From: Zeugodacus cucurbitae
Taxonomy: Eukaryota > Arthropoda > Insecta > Diptera > Tephritidae
Reading direction: 5' to 3'
Assembly (NCBI RefSeq): GCF_028554725.1
Contig: NC_071667.1
Span: 73,392,001 to 73,456,000, forward strand
Length of the DNA stretch: 64,000 nucleotides
The position numbers were made by a program, and so were the translations under genes. Below are positions 59,473 to 64,000 of the stretch, in pieces. Within the stretch, counting starts at the first letter, position 1. The number at the start of each line of letters is the position of its first letter. Under the pieces are notes generated by a model. The model worked only from the letters and a program-made list of their open reading frames with translations. It ran no database searches and was not told the DNA's origin.

Positions 59473-60393
59473 ACTAGCAGACCCGGCGAACTTCGTACCG
59501 CCTTAGTGTAAATTGGATGCACTACTTTATTTTGCATAGCTGACCTATCTTATGTATGCGTACCTATTCAATTTGAACTGGAATCTATAATATCCTCCAT
59601 ATAAAAATGAATACCTATAACAAATTGTTTGTATGGGAGATTAGAAAAGTGTGAATTTTAGACATTTTCAGGCAATTTTTCTAAAATTTTCTCTCCGTAA
59701 GAACCATTCTCAAACCCCCTGGAATACACACAAAAAGAATCAGGCAAATCGGTCAAGCCGTTTTAATGCTATGTCGTGACAATGGAAAACGGGTTTCATT
59801 TTTATATATATAGATTATTATCAAGCGACAATTATTTTTAATTCCGCACAGGACCATTCAAAAATTTCAAAATTTTTAACTCGTGATATCTTTTGAATGG
59901 TATGTCAGAATCTAATAATTCAAAAAGTTATATAAAGGTTTTGAAGCGATCTTAAATAATAAATCATTTATTTCGATAAGGAATAATACTAAGGTATAAA
60001 TAAAGAGCCTTTTCAAGTAATGGTATTTTAATTATTTTTTTATATAAAATCGCTTATTGTGACAAAACTATAATAGTTAGAGGTATGATGTCGCGACGTT
60101 TTTTGTAGATAATGATAATCTACAAAATTGTAGTACATCACTTTGTTATATCTTCAATCGTTTTCGCAGCATTCGCGATTAAAGAAAGTTTTTTGGTATT
60201 TTTTTTTACATTATCGGATTTTTGGTAAGGAACCCTATTTTTTTTTTTTAAACTAAATATAGCCTATGTCACTCAGGGATAGTATAGCTTTCCAACGGTG
60301 AAAGAATTTTTCAAATCGGTTCAGTAGTTTCGGAGCCTATTCGAGAAACAAACAAAAAAACAAACACTTCCTCTTTATAATTTTAGTATAGAT
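59473..60393 (+). repeat. Composite interspersed repeat (ACTAGCAGACC family)
   Basis: Begins ACTAGCAGACCCGGCGAACT and ends TTTTAGTATAGAT. A first tail-like segment at 59745-59815 reads AAATCGGTCAAGCCGTTTTA and TTTTATATATATAGAT. A second at 60265-60393 reads TAGCCTATGTCACTCAGGGA, AAATCGGTTCAGTAGTTTCG and an AAACAAAC run before the end. It may be one element or two nested or tandem copies. The fragment at 13262-13600 shares head and second-tail landmarks. No coding capacity; class uncertain. Confidence 0.55.
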
Positions 60394-60544
60394 AAAATTG
60401 AGTTTATCAGTTATTTGGTTGTTTTCAGAATTAAACATTACCCAGCGTCATTAAATCACACAAAATATTTTCTCTATCCAAGATTAATGCCTATGACGTT
60501 GTATATGAGTTGATTATTCTCGCTCGCTAATTTATAATTAAAAA

Positions 60545-60597
60545 AACAAATGAGGTAGAGCTTGGGTGTAACCGAACATTTTATACTCTCGCAATTT
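60545..60597 (-). repeat. Terminal piece of the GCGAGAGTATAAAAT repeat
   Basis: On the minus strand: TTGCGAGAGTATAAAATGTT, then CGGTTACACCCAAGCT. Matches 19600-19640 and lies in reverse orientation. The AT-rich 60600-61080 segment next to it may be a diverged interior of the same repeat. Confidence 0.6.
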
Positions 60598-62329
60598 ATT
60601 TATTTAATTTTATTTAAAGAACATACAATCTGACCCACATATTCGGCATATAGTCCACTAGAACACAAATATCAATATAAATATATAATATAGAAATATT
60701 AATTTTAAAAATTTTTACGATATACAGTTTTAAAGTTGGAGAAACTCTGTACAAAAAAGTCACATGGTGTTTTAATATCTGTTCATTAGTTTTAAAGTTA
60801 TGGCGGTTCGAAATTTTTTTTACAAAAAACTTTGGCCCCTTATAATATGGCAACCCCTCGTTACACAGACCTAAAACCATATGTTTTATGATAGGTTTTA
60901 CATGTACTATAAGATATATCATTGCCAAAGAAAATAAAGAATTTTTTTTTTTCAAGTGGCTTTTTTTCCAGAGAATGCCCCATGTGTCGTCTATTATTCA
61001 TAAAGTGGGAAATTCGGTCGAAAGGATGTTTTTTATAAGATACCGAATCAATCGAAGTTTTTTTTACTAATAAGTGGCTTATGATTTAGAAAGTACGAAT
61101 GCTACAATATTGACCATTTTAACAACAAAATAAAATCTCTAAATACCAGTGAACCCAAAAAATATTTTTTAATGGAGCTACTTACTGATTATTGTTCAAA
61201 ACGAAGTCTTTCACAACTCTATCTTCTGAAATATGTACATATTTTTCAAAATTCTAAAGACTAACTCATTACTCATTTTCATATATGACATTTCTTATAA
61301 ACTATTAAAATTCTTTATCCACCATTTCTCTCTTATATAAACTTCTATAGCATTTATGTATGTATATCCTTTAACCTCCTGAAGACATCATGTAAAGAAA
61401 ATAATTATTTTTTTATATGGTATTTACCCGCGTCTTCATAAAACTATATACATCTCAACCAGCAACCGCGAAACTGCACACAAGCGCATATTGCCACAAA
61501 AGCTGCGCCATTAAAATGGCAAAAATGATAACAACAAATGCTTCCCCGCACAAAATGAAAGCGCCAAAGCCACGTCAGATTCGCTCGTTGTGAGCGCCGC
61601 GTCGTTTTAAAGCGCACAACAAAAGGAGTCGAGTCACAAAAATTCATTTATTTCATTTCATTTGCAGCTTTTGTCTTTTAATTGCACCAAACGAGTCGCT
61701 GACTGTCTGCTTATCTGAATGCAACGCGTTTGCTGCCGCTCTCTGAGTGTGTGTGTGCACTAATACATACATATGCGAATGTATTGTTTGGCGCACAGTT
61801 AATATTTTATTTGCATTTTTTGCATGCAAAATCGCAAAACACTATGCTAAATACATGATGCACGCTCTACGTTGTGGTGTGATGTGGCAGAGCAAAAGCA
61901 AAAACAAACGCTCGTTCGCTTGCTTTATTCGCACCTGAATGCCATTACTTTTTTAGCATTCCCTTTTGGCGCGAAAAACACTGTTTGTTACATAATTTAT
62001 TCACTTTGCAATTCAATGACTTGACACTGCATCATATTTCATTGTGCATTTTAACCGCGTCTTTATGTTGCAATAATGCAACGCTTTGCTGTTGTTGTTG
62101 TGAGTATGTACTTAATGGTATCCCGTGGCGCCATAAGGGAGCATGTGATTGAATGTAAAATTTACTATTTTTTTATTTAAGCAAAATAGTTATTTGTTTT
62201 ATGAATGGAATCGTTTTTCTATCAGCAGAGTATTGAATTGGAAGCGATTAATTCTTTGATATAGTACATATATTTATTAATCATGTTATTATTATGAATC
62301 GATTTTGAGCACACTGAGTTACATACAAT
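60598..62329. other. Non-coding DNA
   Basis: 60600-61080 has several poly-T stretches and a 113-codon minus ORF (60614-60955) with no domain; it may be decayed repeat. 61440-62110 is GC-richer with (TG)n near 61748 and (GTT)n near 62090. No gene recognised. Confidence 0.45.
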
Positions 62330-62860
62330 CCTAGGTTAGGTTAGGCTAGGTCAAGGGGTAGATCTCCGCAACTGCAGATAGTCTCACTTAGACAGCTTCA
62401 ATTGTCCTTTGTAACACCCAGATTCTCCTGAAGGATCGCTTAGATCCTATGAAGCGCTTGAACTCTATTATGAAGTTTTTAAGTCGGCTAATGTCGATTC
62501 GAGTTACTTCACTGGGTTCGTCGAAAATTTGCATACAGAGATGTTTTAACCTATGTCTGGCGAATGCTGGACATTGAAGAAGGAAGTACTTGGATGATTC
62601 CTCTTCGCCTTCACTCAAGCAGTTTTGGCAACTATCGTCTGGCGTGATCCCTTACCTACCGCAATGTGCCTATTGGACAATGTTCAGTAAGCACACCAAT
62701 GATTGCGGCGAGATAAGCCATCATAAGCGACAACAGCTGGAAGGACCGTTTTCGATCGATGCTGTCCAAAAAGACTTGCACAGGTGCTGATTGTAGTCCA
62801 GCGTTTGGCGAGCTCATTCGCAAGTGGACCACGGATTACCAAACAAAAATCGAGAAGAAA
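62330..62860 (-). mobile_element. Non-LTR retrotransposon 3' end
   Basis: 5'-truncated minus-strand insertion. Order on the minus strand: decayed RNase H tail (about 62860-62655), the C-terminal zinc-knuckle-like region (62618-62388), then a short 3' UTR. It ends at about 62332 in TAGCCTAACCTAACCTAGG, a CCTAA-type tail. A 3' UTR relative lies at 56624-56735. Boundaries at the high-coordinate side are approximate. Confidence 0.7.
62388..62766 (-). pseudogene. Non-LTR RNase H C-terminal region, frameshifted
   Basis: 62655-62766 reads DSIDRKRSFQLLSLMMAYLA then AIIGVLTEHCPIGTLR, matching the conserved block containing L-L-T-G-H-C-P-I-G in this element class. After a frameshift, 62388-62618 (76 codons plus upstream QNCL) reads SEGEEESSKYFLLQCPAFAR then HRLKHLCMQIFD and ends IWVLQRTIEAV before the stop. 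The C..C-P-A-F pattern is the zinc-knuckle-like end. No endonuclease or RT remains. Clearly a dead retroelement; the group (I/LOA/R1/jockey-like) is not resolved. Confidence 0.75.
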
Positions 62861-64000
62861 CGCAATTCGAGTAGAGTGGTTTGAAGCATTAGAAAGGTAA
62901 TACGTTTATCATTTTTCGAATAATGTAATTTAAGTATGTGGTTTCGTAGAATTCTTCTTATTTATATATTAAAATATTTATATTTGGCTTATTACGAAGC
63001 AGTTAAGATCCATAGTTCTTCAAAGTCTCATTTGTACTCATATCTCTGTTCTCATCTCTTTGTTCCAGTTGGAACCCAGATAATAGCTTTTAACATAAAT
63101 ATCGTGTTTGTAGAGAGTGGGAGAGAAATATTGAGATAGTAATGTTTATTTCCTCTCATTTCCTCTCCTACTTTTCCTCGATTTATGTACTATTCTTATA
63201 AAAACCTTCCGTAGTAGTCGTAATATTAAAATGTCCAACAAGAATAGAATAAGAGATTCGACATAGAACCCAGCTAATATGTAAGGTAATACTGAGAAAT
63301 GTATTCATACCAAACTTACTACTTTGTGAATTACTTTGAGACTTGATGCAACATAAATTTTTTAAATAAGCTTGGCACTCATCGAAAAACTATAAATTAG
63401 ATTAACACAAAGGTATTTCAGAAGTACTAATTTGTTTTTGAATGTCAATAATGTAATAAAAAAGGCTATACAACCACTTATAAAATCCTATATTTGTATA
63501 TACATGTATAGAATAAACAAACATAGTTGAAATAATTTTGAATGAACCTGATTAACTCGCAATTTGTTATGCGCCATCAATTTTTCATAAAATATATACA
63601 TATGTTGTACAAATATATTATATGAATAACTGTGTGCTCTCCAAATATTTACGTGGCATTCGAATCAAAGCAAGTCAAGCCGAATGCCATTAATTAGTTG
63701 TGAATAGAGTTTTTCGCTATTAAATTTCGCATAAATGCCATACAAATAATAACATATCATGTTGCCATACATAATACGAATATTTTGTGCAAATTAATAC
63801 AAAAGTGTGAGTGTGGCAGTGTGGCTGTGTGCGCATATGTTGCAAATATGATTTGCACAAATTAAATGAATAAGCAACAGAAACGAATATTAATTATTTG
63901 GCCTAATTTTATTAATACAACAATTACTAATTTGCGAGTATTTTTTCAGCATTTGGGGGCGAATTTCAATTGAATTTTGTTGCTTTATTGTTGTTTTTGA
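62861..64000. other. Non-coding DNA, no gene seen
   Basis: AT-rich to the window end; short ORFs only, no repeat class recognised. Confidence 0.5.

Overview
This window is eukaryotic nuclear DNA, almost certainly from a fly. It is AT-rich, densely sprinkled with (TG)n, (GTT)n and (ATGT)n microsatellites, and dotted with decayed insect transposable elements. Several repeats (the TATACTCTCGCAAC hairpin-ended family, an endonuclease/reverse-transcriptase element, mariner copies) resemble, from memory, families common in tephritid fruit flies such as Bactrocera or Ceratitis. The tephritid assignment is an inference and was not checked by a search. I find no host gene whose protein I recognise and no bacterial-style operon. 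The window looks like intergenic DNA or the inside of very long introns. Most stop-free stretches are chance, and many apparent starts are TTG or GTG rather than ATG.

Layout. 0-6 kb: 3' end of a hAT element (1183-1577) butted against the 3' end of a non-LTR endonuclease/RT element (1614-2253), a Tc1/mariner-family remnant (3640-4408), then a four-unit tandem repeat (5640-6180). 6-18 kb: mostly featureless, with a GC-richer promoter-like patch at 6.3-6.8 kb, a broken DDE transposase (10538-10908) and a short interspersed repeat (13262-13600). 18.1-20.1 kb: an internally deleted but still open endonuclease/RT ORF, followed by two more repeat ends. 20-39 kb: largely featureless, with a tRNA-derived SINE-like head (26784-26833), a long-TIR repeat (29249-29825), a 103-bp hAT-type MITE with a perfect 8-bp target duplication (30245-30347) and a 387-bp TAA-flanked MITE (39113-39499).

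41-49.5 kb is the densest mobile-element zone: a minus-strand mariner pseudogene, a roughly 2.45-kb pair of inverted hairpin-ended repeats, a second tandem array, an internally deleted DDE element and a 1003-bp mariner derivative. 50.8-62.9 kb holds a Tc1-type MITE, a 615-bp TTAA-flanked MITE, three minus-strand RNase H-bearing non-LTR fragments, an orphan 3' UTR piece of one of them and a composite interspersed repeat.

The features do not form a pathway. What links them is transposon biology: non-autonomous derivatives keep their ends while their coding regions have lost catalytic residues, acquired stops or been deleted. I saw no convincing new biological system. The most unusual points are (i) two mariner copies that both begin at the same codon directly next to the same foreign hairpin end, (ii) a retroelement whose stop codon lies in the loop of a terminal hairpin that is repeated, inverted, in its 5' leader, and (iii) inverted arms at 42.1-44.55 kb that could fold into long double-stranded RNA if transcribed.
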